DNA of 64,000 nucleotides from assembly GCF_016741775.1 (NCBI RefSeq), contig NZ_JAERRK010000019.1:116410-180409 (forward strand), written 5' to 3'. The notes under the pieces were generated by a model, which searched no databases, was not told the DNA's origin, and was given only the letters and a program-made list of their open reading frames with translations. The translations under genes were made by a program, and so were the position numbers. Positions 41,116 to 48,964 of this stretch are shown piece after piece. Origin of the DNA: Streptomyces actinomycinicus. Lineage in GTDB: Bacteria > Actinomycetota > Actinomycetes > Streptomycetales > Streptomycetaceae. Position 1 is the stretch's first letter, and each line of letters opens with the position of its first letter.

Positions 41116-41343
41116 ATGCCCACCGCCCTACTGACCGATCGTGAACGCACCGCCGTCCAGGCCTACCTGCGGCTGCTGCACACCGTGCGCGCCGCCTTCG
41201 ACGGACCACCGGACGGCGGCCGGCCCGCCGTCGTACCGCCCGCCGTGCTGGCCGAGGCGGAGCAGGCGCTGGACCGGGCGGGACTCGCGGGCAACGAGGC
41301 GGAGTTCTTCCGGCTGCTGCACGACTGGTGCCCGCCCGCCTGA
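41116..41343 (+). CDS. Small hypothetical protein (75 aa)
   Basis: 75 residues with good codon usage and a GGGGAG ribosome site 9 bases upstream of the ATG. Sequence: a helix PTALLTDRERTAVQAYLRLLHTVR, a Pro-rich linker (about 28-42) and a second helix VLAEAEQALDRAGLAGNEAEFFRLLHDW. No known domain. Flanked on both sides by minisatellites. Confidence 0.6.
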   Translation: MPTALLTDRERTAVQAYLRLLHTVRAAFDGPPDGGRPAVVPPAVLAEAEQALDRAGLAGNEAEFFRLLHDWCPPA

Positions 41344-41455
41344 CCACCGGACAGGACCGCGCCACCGCTGGCCACCGGACAGGACCGCGCCACCGCTGGC
41401 CACCGGACAGGACCGCGCCACCGCTGACCACCGGACAGGACCGCGCCGCCGCCGT
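41344..41455. repeat. Minisatellite, four 28-bp units
   Basis: Four contiguous copies at 41344-41371, 41372-41399, 41400-41427 and 41428-41455, the first three nearly identical. Each starts CCACCGGACAGGACCGCGCC. The array begins directly at the stop codon of the 75-aa gene. Confidence 0.9.
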
Positions 41456-41585
41456 CACCAGCGGGACCCCGCGACGACGGCGGCCGCCTGCCGCCCCCGT
41501 GGCCGGTCCGGCCCGCAGCGATCGAACGGCGTTCAGCTCCGCGAGCGAGGCACCGAGGCCGGCGGCAGCCGTACCTGACCGGTCG

Positions 41586-42281
41586 TCAGGACCGTGTCCC
41601 GCCGGGGTGCGGGACGACGACGGACGTGGCCGCCACTCCGTCGCGGACGATCCACCGGCCCTCGAAGTCCTGCAGCTGGTGACCGCCGACCACGGGCCCC
41701 GGCACGAGCAGGCGGGCCTGCAGGGTGCCGTGCGGCCGGCCGTCGGACGCCGCGTGCAGGGTGATGTCGGCCTCGGAGAAGTCCAGCCACTTCCGGGTGA
41801 GGGGGAACCACGCCTTGTAGACGGATTCCTTCGCGCTGAACAGGATCCGGTCCCAGTGCACGGCAGGCCACTGCGCGGCCAGCCGGTCCAGCCGCGCGAT
41901 CTCGGCGGGCAGGAAGACGGTGGCTCCGACGCCCTCCGGCAGCTGCCCGTGCGGTTCGGCGTCGATACCGAGGGAGGCGAGATCGCCGGCGCGGACCAGG
42001 GCGGCAGCGCCGTAGCCGTCGCAGTGGGTCATGCTGCCGAGGATGCCGTCGGGCCAGGTCGGGGCGCCGCGCTCACCGCTGACGACGGCCTGCGGCGGCA
42101 CGCCGAGCTTCTCCATGGCGCGCCGGGCGCAGCCACGGACGGCGGCGAACTCACGGCGGCGCTTGGCCACCGCGCGTGCGACCAGCGCTTCCTCCGCCGG
42201 GTAGAGCGGAGCATCCCACAGCGGGTCGTCAGCGTGGGCCTCCACGGCCACGACCGACGCCGGGAGCAACTCCTCGATCAC
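41586..42281 (-). CDS. Sfp-type 4'-phosphopantetheinyl transferase
   Basis: 231 residues. It moves phosphopantetheine from CoA to carrier proteins of polyketide, peptide and fatty-acid synthases. Motifs: LGIDAEP (Asp107, Glu109 bind Mg) and FSAKESVYKAW (Glu152, Lys156). Also GSMTHCDGYGAAAL, the usual SxTH site. The start is GTG 42281 with GGAGG 8 bases upstream, giving VIEELLP, the common N-terminus; this overlaps the upstream phosphoesterase gene by 53 bases. By remembered position it corresponds to S. coelicolor SCO6673, a general secondary-metabolism PPTase. Confidence 0.9.
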   Translation of the reverse strand: MIEELLPASVVAVEAHADDPLWDAPLYPAEEALVARAVAKRRREFAAVRGCARRAMEKLGVPPQAVVSGERGAPTWPDGILGSMTHCDGYGAAALVRAGDLASLGIDAEPHGQLPEGVGATVFLPAEIARLDRLAAQWPAVHWDRILFSAKESVYKAWFPLTRKWLDFSEADITLHAASDGRPHGTLQARLLVPGPVVGGHQLQDFEGRWIVRDGVAATSVVVPHPGGTRS

Positions 42282-43143
42282 CTGCTTCGACCTCCATAGG
42301 CAGGACACGGCGCAGCCTTCCCGGCGGTTCCGGACGCTTGCGCCATTCGCGGGGGTATCCCACGGAGACCTCCATGAAGCGGACTCCGTCGTGCCAGGTG
42401 GTGCGCGGGATGTGCAGATGCCCGTACACCATGGTGGCGACCCGGAACCGGCGGTGCCAGTCGGCTGTCAGACCGGTTCCGCACCACATGGCGAACTCCG
42501 GGTGCCACAGGACCTCGGTGGGGTGCCGGTCCAGGGGGTAGTGACCGGCCAGGACCGTCGGGAGGTCCTCGGGCAGTTCGGCGAGCCTGCGCTCGGTCTC
42601 CGCGACCCGTGCCCGGCACCAGGCCTCACGGGTCGGATACGGATCGGGGTGCAGCAGGTACTCGTCGTTGCAGACGATGCCCGTGCTCTCCGCGTAGGCC
42701 AGGCCCTCGGCCTTGGTGCTGCAGCCGGCCGGGAGGTACGAGTAGTCGTACAGCAGGAACAGCGGGGCGACGACGGCCGGGCCGCCGGGGCCGTCCCAGA
42801 CGGGGTAGGGGTCCTCGGGGGTGACCACGCCCAGCTCCCGGCACACCTCGACCAGGTGCTCGTAGCGGGCGACACCGCGCAGGGTGACCGGATCGCTCGG
42901 ATGGGTCCACAGCTCGTGGTTGCCCGGGGCCCACAGCACCTTGCGGAAGCGGCTCGCGAGCGTGCCGAGGGCCCAGCGGACGTCGGCGACGGTCTCCGCG
43001 ACGTCGCCGGCCACGATCAGCCAGTCGTCCTCGCCGTCCGGGCGCATGTCCTCGACCAGGGCGCGGTTGTCCGGATAACCGATGTGCAGGTCGCTGATGG
43101 CCAGTAGCTGTCCGGCCCCGGCCGTCGACTCCACCCCGCACAC
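42229..43143 (-). CDS. Calcineurin-like metallophosphoesterase
   Basis: 304 residues, soluble. The five metal motifs are all visible: ISDLHIG (Asp18, His20), IVAGDVAETV, APGNHELW, LAGHYPLD and VYGHLHIP. Proteins of this type hydrolyse phosphodiesters or phosphoproteins; the substrate is unknown. It is often located next to Sfp-type PPTase genes in Streptomyces, as here, where its 3' end overlaps the PPTase start by 53 bases, so they are co-expressed. Start GTG at 43143. Confidence 0.88.
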   Translation of the reverse strand: MCGVESTAGAGQLLAISDLHIGYPDNRALVEDMRPDGEDDWLIVAGDVAETVADVRWALGTLASRFRKVLWAPGNHELWTHPSDPVTLRGVARYEHLVEVCRELGVVTPEDPYPVWDGPGGPAVVAPLFLLYDYSYLPAGCSTKAEGLAYAESTGIVCNDEYLLHPDPYPTREAWCRARVAETERRLAELPEDLPTVLAGHYPLDRHPTEVLWHPEFAMWCGTGLTADWHRRFRVATMVYGHLHIPRTTWHDGVRFMEVSVGYPREWRKRPEPPGRLRRVLPMEVEAGDRGVAPGVGRGRGGPR

Positions 43144-43288
43144 TCCTTCCGATCACCCGATGGCACCACGAGAACACATGCACGCGGCGCCGGACAAGAG
43201 CTTCCGTCCCCGCGTGTCCTGTTCCTGCCCCCTTCGGACCTTCGCCGCGCGGCGTCGGTCCGGGCGCCCGGAATCCGTAACGCGCGCG

Positions 43289-43319
43289 TTGCCCGAGGGA
43301 CCTTTGAAAGCCGTATGAT
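43289..43319 (+). promoter_or_regulatory. Promoter of the ATP-grasp gene
   Basis: TATGAT at 43314-43319 is a near-perfect -10; TTGCCC at 43289-43294 is a weak -35 with a long 19-base spacer. Confidence 0.4.
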
Positions 43320-43437
43320 CGCCCCGACACCGGCGCCCTCGACTCCCCTTTTCCCAGGGCCGTTTGGTGACCCTTCCTCCCTCCTGCCCGGGCACGGGCC
43401 GCTCCGCCCTGCCCGCGCACCCCGAAAGGCGGCCTGC

Positions 43438-44559
43438 ATGCCCTCTCGCGTACGCGTCTGGCTCAACCGCACGTACGCGGAGAACGTGTTCTTCATGGAT
43501 CAGCTGCGCAGAAATCCCAGTGACCGCGCGGTCGAGATCCACGCCACCCACGGCGACCCCGACTCCCCCGTGCTGGCCGCCGCCGACACCGCCGAGCTGG
43601 AGCCGGAGGGACTGTCCCCGGCCGGGTACGTCGAGTACGCCCTCGACCAGTGCGTGCGGCGCGGGATCGACGTCTTCGTGCCCCGGCTGCACCAGGCCGC
43701 GATCGTGGCGCAACGGGCCGAGTTCGCCGCGGCCGGCACGGCGCTGCTGGCGCCGACGCCCGAGGCGGTGGCCGTGTTCGAGGACAAGGCGATCGCGTAC
43801 GAGGCGGTGCGCTCGGTGGGCGTGCCGGTGCCACCGTGGTGGCGGGTCCGGACGGCGGACGAACTCGTCGCGGCCATAGAGGAGTTGGAGGCGGGCGGGC
43901 ACCGGGCCTGCTTCAAACCGGCCGCCGGCGCGGGCGGGGCCGGCTTCCGGGTGATCACCCGCTCCCCCTTCTCGCTGGCCGGCCTCGAGGGCTTTCCCGG
44001 CCCGTACGTGCAGCTGGACCTGGTGACCGAGGCGCTGCGGCGGGCCGGGAAGCCGGTGGACTGGCTGGTGATGCCGCGCCTGGAGCAGCCCGAGGTGTCC
44101 GTCGACTGCCTCACCGGGACCGACAACCGGGTACGACTGGCGGTGGGCCGTACCAAGAACGGCCGGCGCCGGGGCTTCACCCTGGACGAGCGGTGGCTGC
44201 GGCCGGCCCGGCTGATCGCGGAGGGCTTCGGGCTGCACCACCTGTCCAACGTCCAGTTCCGCATGTTCGGCGACCGCCCGGTGCTGCTGGACGTCAACAC
44301 CAGGCCCGCCGGGGGCTTGCACCAGCTGTCGCTCTGCGGGGTGAACGCGCCCTGGTCGGCGGTGCAGTTGGCGCTGGGCGAGGAGACGGGCGTGATCGAA
44401 CCGCCGTTCCTCGGCCAGGACTACACGGTGGTGTCGGGGCCGCGCCCCCTGCTGCCCGCGGCGCTTCCGCGGCAGCGGGCGGAGTCGCCGGAGGTGCTGC
44501 TGTCGGCGGTGCCCTCCCCGGCGCAGCCGGCCGCCGCGGCCCAGGTGCTCCCGCTCTAG
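43438..44559 (+). CDS. ATP-grasp domain protein
   Basis: 373 residues. N-terminal PreATP-like domain (1-100: RVRVWLNRTYAENVFFMDQLRRNP), then an ATP-grasp fold with FKPAAGAGGAGFRVI (Lys plus glycine-rich loop, about 160-174) and the metal-binding end MFGDRPVLLDVNTRPAGGLHQLS (about 282-304, Asp and Asn). Such enzymes join carboxylates to amines through acyl-phosphates (carbamoyl phosphate synthase-like). The product is unknown; no biosynthetic partner is adjacent. ATG at 43438 with GAAAGGC upstream. The C-terminal 45 residues are Pro/Ala-rich. Confidence 0.87.
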   Translation: MPSRVRVWLNRTYAENVFFMDQLRRNPSDRAVEIHATHGDPDSPVLAAADTAELEPEGLSPAGYVEYALDQCVRRGIDVFVPRLHQAAIVAQRAEFAAAGTALLAPTPEAVAVFEDKAIAYEAVRSVGVPVPPWWRVRTADELVAAIEELEAGGHRACFKPAAGAGGAGFRVITRSPFSLAGLEGFPGPYVQLDLVTEALRRAGKPVDWLVMPRLEQPEVSVDCLTGTDNRVRLAVGRTKNGRRRGFTLDERWLRPARLIAEGFGLHHLSNVQFRMFGDRPVLLDVNTRPAGGLHQLSLCGVNAPWSAVQLALGEETGVIEPPFLGQDYTVVSGPRPLLPAALPRQRAESPEVLLSAVPSPAQPAAAAQVLPL

Positions 44560-44665
44560 GCCACCGGACGGCCGCGGGCCCCGTCCGCCGCGGCTCGTCG
44601 CGCGGATCCCCACGCCCACCCGGGGGCCCCACGGCTACCGGCACGGACCGATCCCGCTCATCTCC

Positions 44666-44694
44666 TTGACACCGGGATTGGTCCATACCAAATT
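44666..44694 (+). promoter_or_regulatory. Chitinase promoter with DasR-type element
   Basis: TTGACA at 44666-44671 with a possible -10 CAAATT at 44689-44694 (17-base spacer). TGGTCCATACCA at 44679-44690 fits TGGT-N4-ACCA of the DasR-responsive element and overlaps the promoter, so DasR could block transcription until amino-sugar phosphates appear. Confidence 0.6.
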
Positions 44695-44759
44695 CATTGG
44701 CGCACCTGTTCCGCACTTCCCCGCACTCCCCGACGCCCCCATCCCCACAGGGAGAACGC

Positions 44760-46445
44760 GTGCGCAACATACTCGGGCGTTCCAGACGCCGGCTTCTCGC
44801 ACTCCTCGGTTCCGCCGCTCTCGTACTCGGCGGGGCCATCGCCCTTCCCGGTACGGCCCACGCGGCCGACATCCTGTCCAACCCCGGCTTCGAGTCGGGC
44901 AGCCTCTCCCCCTGGAGCTGTACCGGCAACCTCGGTTCGGTCGTCTCCTCCCCCGTGCACGGCGGCGCCAAGTCGCTGCAGGGCGCGGTGACCTCGAGCG
45001 ACAACGCGCAGTGCAGCCAGACCGTCGCCGTCCAGCCGGACACGACGTACAGCCTCAGCGGCTTCGTGCGCGGCAGCTACGTGTACCTCGGCGTGACCGG
45101 CGGCGCCTCCACCTGGACCACGTCCCCTTCGGCGTACAGCCGGCTCAGCGTCTCCTTCACCACCGGCGCCGCGCAGACCAGCGCCACCGTCTACGTGCAC
45201 GGCTGGTACGCCCAGGGCACCTACTACGCCGACGACATCGCCCTGGACGGCCCGGGCGGCGGCGGAGGCGGGGACACCCGGGCGCCGAGCGCGCCCAGCG
45301 GTCTCACTTCCACCGGCAAGACCTCCTCGAGCGTGTCGCTGAGGTGGGACGCCGCCACGGACGACGTGGGCGTGACGGCGTACGACGTCTACAGCGGCTC
45401 CGGTCGGGTACTGAGCGTCTCCGGGACGTCCGCCACGGTCAGCGGGCTGTCGCCCAGCACGTCGTACACCTTCAGCGTCAGGGCGCGGGACGCGGCCGGG
45501 AACGTCTCGGCGGCCTCCGGCTCCGTCTCCGTCACCACGGACGCGGGCCCGGGCGGCGGCACCGGCTTCAAGCAGGCCGCGCCCTACCTGTACGAGGGCT
45601 GGGGTGACCCGCCGAGCCCGACGGCCGTGATGAGCGCGACCGGGGTCAAGTGGTTCACGATGGCGTTCGTGCTGGACTCCGGCGGCTGCACACCGGCCTG
45701 GGACGGCAGCCGGGCGCTGAGCGGCGGCGTGGACCAGAGCGCGATCAACCAGATCCGGTCCGCGGGCGGGGACGTCGTCCCGTCCTTCGGCGGCTGGCAG
45801 GGCAGCAAGCTCGGGGCCAACTGCTCCTCCGCGAGCGCGCTCGCCGGGGCCATCCAGAAGGTGATCGACGCCTACGGCCTGAAGGCGGTCGACATGGACA
45901 TCGAGAACACGGACGAGTTCGAGAACGAGGCCGTGCAGGCGAGGATCCTCACCGCGCTGAAGACGGTCAAGGCCGCCAACCCCGGCCTGAGGACCATCGT
46001 CACCTTCGGCACGTCCACCACCGGCCCGACGTACTACGGCAACCGGCTCATCGAGCAGGCCAAGTCGCTGGGCGCCGACATCGACGTCTTCACCATCATG
46101 CCGTTCGACTTCGGCGGCGGCTCGGACATGTACGGCAACACCGTGAACGCGGCGGAGGGGCTGAAGGGCAAGCTGAAGTCCACCTTCGGCTGGGACGACG
46201 CGACCGCCTACGCCCACATCGGCATCTCCGGCATGAACGGCCTGTCCGACCAGCAGGAGACGACGACCCCGGCGATCTGGACGCAGATCCGCGACTGGTC
46301 GAACGCCCACCACATCGCCCGGCTCGCCTTCTGGTCGGTCAACCGTGACCGGCCCTGCCCGGGCGGCGGTGTCGCCGAGAACTGCTCCGGCATCGGCCAA
46401 AGCAACTGGCAGTTCACCTCCGTCACGGCCGGGTTCACCGGCTGA
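44760..46445 (+). CDS. Secreted GH18 chitinase with carbohydrate-binding and fibronectin domains
   Basis: 561 residues from GTG 44760 (GGGAG upstream). Signal peptide 1-35 (cleavage after GTAHA). Residues about 36-165 are a jelly-roll carbohydrate-binding domain (ILSNPGFESGSLSPWSCTG). A Gly linker leads to a fibronectin type III domain (about 178-262), then a second Gly linker and the GH18 domain (about 270-561). The active-site motif is AVDMDIEN with catalytic Glu382. The MAFVLDSGGCTPAWDGSRALSGGV segment fits Streptomyces ChiC/ChiA-like GH18 enzymes. It degrades chitin outside the cell and is probably under DasR control. Confidence 0.93.
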   Translation: MRNILGRSRRRLLALLGSAALVLGGAIALPGTAHAADILSNPGFESGSLSPWSCTGNLGSVVSSPVHGGAKSLQGAVTSSDNAQCSQTVAVQPDTTYSLSGFVRGSYVYLGVTGGASTWTTSPSAYSRLSVSFTTGAAQTSATVYVHGWYAQGTYYADDIALDGPGGGGGGDTRAPSAPSGLTSTGKTSSSVSLRWDAATDDVGVTAYDVYSGSGRVLSVSGTSATVSGLSPSTSYTFSVRARDAAGNVSAASGSVSVTTDAGPGGGTGFKQAAPYLYEGWGDPPSPTAVMSATGVKWFTMAFVLDSGGCTPAWDGSRALSGGVDQSAINQIRSAGGDVVPSFGGWQGSKLGANCSSASALAGAIQKVIDAYGLKAVDMDIENTDEFENEAVQARILTALKTVKAANPGLRTIVTFGTSTTGPTYYGNRLIEQAKSLGADIDVFTIMPFDFGGGSDMYGNTVNAAEGLKGKLKSTFGWDDATAYAHIGISGMNGLSDQQETTTPAIWTQIRDWSNAHHIARLAFWSVNRDRPCPGGGVAENCSGIGQSNWQFTSVTAGFTG

Positions 46446-46459
46446 CCGGACGCGCAACG

Positions 46460-46489
46460 GCGGAGGGCCGCTCGGCGGAGCGGCCCTCC
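46460..46489. terminator. Bidirectional terminator between chitinase and GH4
   Basis: Perfect 13-bp stem CGGAGGGCCGCTC / GAGCGGCCCTCCG with a GGCG loop, between two convergent genes. Confidence 0.85.
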
Positions 46490-46493
46490 GTGC

Positions 46494-47831
46494 TCATTTC
46501 AGGTAGGCCAGACCCGGATGGACGCCGGTGTAGCCCTCGACCAGTCTGCGGGCCACGGTGACCGAGTCGACCAGGGGGTGCAGCGCGAAGGCCTTCACCG
46601 CGGTCGTCCGGGACCCGGACTCGGCCGCGGCCAGCACCTCGCGCTCGACGGCCTTGACCGAGCAGACCAGGCCGGTGGCGTGACCGGGCAGCGGACCGGC
46701 GGACAGCGGGTGGGCGCCGCTCGCGTCGACCAGGCACGGGACCTCGACGACCGCGTCGGCGTCGAGCACGGACAGCGTGGAGCGGTTGCGGACGTTGAGG
46801 ACGAGTGTGGCGCGTTCGTCCCGGGCGATGGCCCGCATGAGGGCGAGCGCGACCTTCTCGTACCCGCCGGACAGGTCCTCGTTCTCGCGGTCGCCGGCGC
46901 CGGCGCTCTCCCGGTTCTCGGCCATGTAGGTGGCCTCGCGCTCGGCGCGGGTGCGGTCCCAGGCGAGCAGGGCGGAGGCGTCGGGGTCGGCCGCCTCGGC
47001 GTAGAAGCGGGCCTGCTGGTCGCGCAGGAAGGCGCCGCGCGTCTGCGGGGCGTTCCGGTAGGCGTGCACGGCCTCGCGGTTGAAGTAGTAGTAGTGCAGG
47101 TACTCGTTGGGGATCGCGCCGAGCGACTGCAGCCATGCGGTGCCGAACAGCCGGCCCTCCTCGAAGGAGCCGAGGAGCGCGGGGTCGGCCAGCAGCCGGG
47201 GCAGTTCGTCGCGTCCGGCGACGTACAGGCCGCGCACCCAGCCGAGGTGGTTGAGGCCGACGTAGTCGACGAAGGCCTCCTCGGGGTCGGCACCGAGCAC
47301 CCGCGCGACACGGCGGCCGAGGCCGACCGGCGAGTCGCAGATGCCGATGACGCGGTCGCCGAGGTGGCGGGACATGGCCTCGGTGACCAGGCCGGCCGGG
47401 TTGGTGAAGTTGATGACCCAGGCGTCCGGGGCGAGCCCGGCCACGCGCCGGGCGATGTCGACGGCGACCGGAACCGTGCGCAGTCCGTAGGCGATCCCGC
47501 CGGCGCCGACGGTCTCCTGGCCGAGGACCCCTTCCGCCAGCGCGACCCGTTCGTCGTTCGCCCTGCCCTCCAGGCCGCCGACGCGGATCGCGGAGAAGAC
47601 GAAGCGGGCGCCGCGCAGGGCCTCGTCCAGATCGGTGGTGGCGGACACCCGCGGCGCATCGGGAACACCGGCGGCCTGTTCCGCCAGTACCCGGGTCACC
47701 GCGTGCAGCCGGCGCTCGTCCAGGTCGTGCAGCACGACCTCGGTGACCCGCCCTTCCCCGTGGTCGGCCAGCAGGGCACCGTAGACCAGCGGTACCCGGA
47801 ACCCGCCGCCGCCCAGAATCGTCAGCTTCAC
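46494..47831 (-). CDS. GH4 family glycosidase (6-phospho-beta-glucosidase type)
   Basis: 445 residues. GH4 enzymes use NAD and Mn to cleave glycosides by oxidation and elimination. NAD-binding start KLTILGGGGFRVPLVYGALL, INFTNPAGLVTEAM, metal Cys in ICDSPVGLGRRV and metal His in GLNHLGWVRGLYV. The PSI pattern matches 6-phospho-beta-glucosidase members (CelF/LicH-like); the name is by family only, since no PTS is nearby. GTG at 47831 is used; a much longer open frame upstream merely crosses GC-rich repeats. Confidence 0.9.
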   Translation of the reverse strand: MKLTILGGGGFRVPLVYGALLADHGEGRVTEVVLHDLDERRLHAVTRVLAEQAAGVPDAPRVSATTDLDEALRGARFVFSAIRVGGLEGRANDERVALAEGVLGQETVGAGGIAYGLRTVPVAVDIARRVAGLAPDAWVINFTNPAGLVTEAMSRHLGDRVIGICDSPVGLGRRVARVLGADPEEAFVDYVGLNHLGWVRGLYVAGRDELPRLLADPALLGSFEEGRLFGTAWLQSLGAIPNEYLHYYYFNREAVHAYRNAPQTRGAFLRDQQARFYAEAADPDASALLAWDRTRAEREATYMAENRESAGAGDRENEDLSGGYEKVALALMRAIARDERATLVLNVRNRSTLSVLDADAVVEVPCLVDASGAHPLSAGPLPGHATGLVCSVKAVEREVLAAAESGSRTTAVKAFALHPLVDSVTVARRLVEGYTGVHPGLAYLK

Positions 47832-48330
47832 GCCCGCACCCTTCCTCACGCGTGTTCCTCCGTCACAACCCCTCACCGTGCCGGTGCCGTACCGGCGCCC
47901 TGGCGTACCGGTGCCGTGGCGTACCGGTGCCGGTGCCGGTGCCCGTGCCAGGGCTCGTGCCCCGTGCCGTATCGGTGCCCGTGCCCGTGCCTCAGCGTGC
48001 CGTACCGGTGCCCGTGCCCGTGCCCGTGGCTCAGCGTGCCGTACCGGTGCCCATGTCCGGGCGCCCGGCGGACTCGGCGAGCGGTACCACCTTGTCATCC
48101 GCCGCGGTCCGGGTCCCGCCCGGGCGGCACGACGCCCGGGGCCGTGTCCCCGCGCCCCCGCCGACCGCCCGCCCACACGCCCGCAGGCCCGACACGTCCA
48201 CAGGCCCAACACGTCCGCAGGCCCGACATGTCCACAGGCCGAACACGTCCACGGGCCCACAGGCCTGCACTCCCGTACGCCGGCGCTCCGCCACGCCTGC
48301 ACGCCCGCGCACCCACACGCCACTGGGCGC
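47832..48330. other. Gene-free repeat region between GH4 and the beta-galactosidase remnant
   Basis: About 500 bases with no gene. From 47877 to 48058 there are irregular repeats around GTGCCGTACCGGTGCCC, including a 39-base direct repeat starting at 47991 and 48030. From 48184 to 48251 there is a regular 17-bp array. Both sit in front of a broken gene, consistent with a rearrangement-prone spot. Confidence 0.6.
48184..48251. repeat. Minisatellite, four 17-bp units
   Basis: CAGGCCCGACACGTCCA and three close variants at 48184-48200, 48201-48217, 48218-48234 and 48235-48251. Confidence 0.88.
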
Positions 48331-48964
48331 CATCGAGTCCACCCCGGGTCTTCAGGGCGGCTTCATCCGGGAGTTCCGGGACCGCGGGATCGTGCAGCGC
48401 GTGAGCGACGGAAGACCGGCCGGGCCCGTGGGCGCCGCGCAGGACGACAACGGTGCCGGGCCCGGCCGACGCCGGGTGTACGGCGGTGCCCCCGGGGCGT
48501 GCGAGACCGCGGCCGCGGTCGGCATCCGGTGCTACCGGCACGAGGGCGTCGTGGTCACCAACCGGCAGCGGGTCCACGGCCTCGGCCGGCTCGCGGGCAC
48601 CTGGGAGCTGACCCTGGCCGACGGACGCACCCTGACCGCGCCCGCCGCGCTGCCGGACCTCCGGCCGGGCGAGACCGCGGCCGTGCCCCTGGGGCTGGCG
48701 CTGCCGGTGGACGGCGGTGCGCTCTGGCTGACGCTGCGGGTGGTCACGACCGACGACCGTCCGGGGACACCACGCGGTACGACTCTGTGCGCGCCGCGCA
48801 TCCAACTCCGCGGGGCGGTGGCGGACTCGGGGCCGGCGGGGGTTCCGGCGCCGCTCCTTCGTACCTCGTGCGGACCGCCGACCGTCGCCGAGACCGGCCC
48901 CGCGCGTATCTCTGACCGCCGCTTCCCCCTCACCTCCCGGAGCAACCGTGTGCACGTCGCGTGA
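48331..48964 (+). pseudogene. Remnant of a GH2 beta-galactosidase (active-site end plus DUF4981)
   Basis: The open frame reads STPGLQGGFIREFRDRGIVQ and then RVSDGRPAGPVGAAQDDNG, which resembles the GH2 signature LQGGFIW(D/E)W.DHGI.Q and the following loop of Streptomyces LacZ-type enzymes. A DUF4981-like segment follows (VVVTNRQRVHGLGRLAGTWELTLADGRTL...LPDLRPGETAAVPL...LWLTLRVVT). Only about 160 of 1,000 codons remain: the sugar-binding, TIM-barrel start and domain 5 are gone and conserved Trp residues are changed. It overlaps the start of the next gene by 17 bases. Confidence 0.65.

Noticed and set aside
40854..41455. Repeats resembling a CRISPR array
   Set aside because: Units are contiguous with no unique spacers and there are no cas genes.
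47831..48323. N-terminal extension of the GH4 gene through the upstream repeats
   Set aside because: The extension is low-complexity (Arg/Ala/Pro) from repeats, and the GTG at 47831 has a ribosome site and the family N-terminus.
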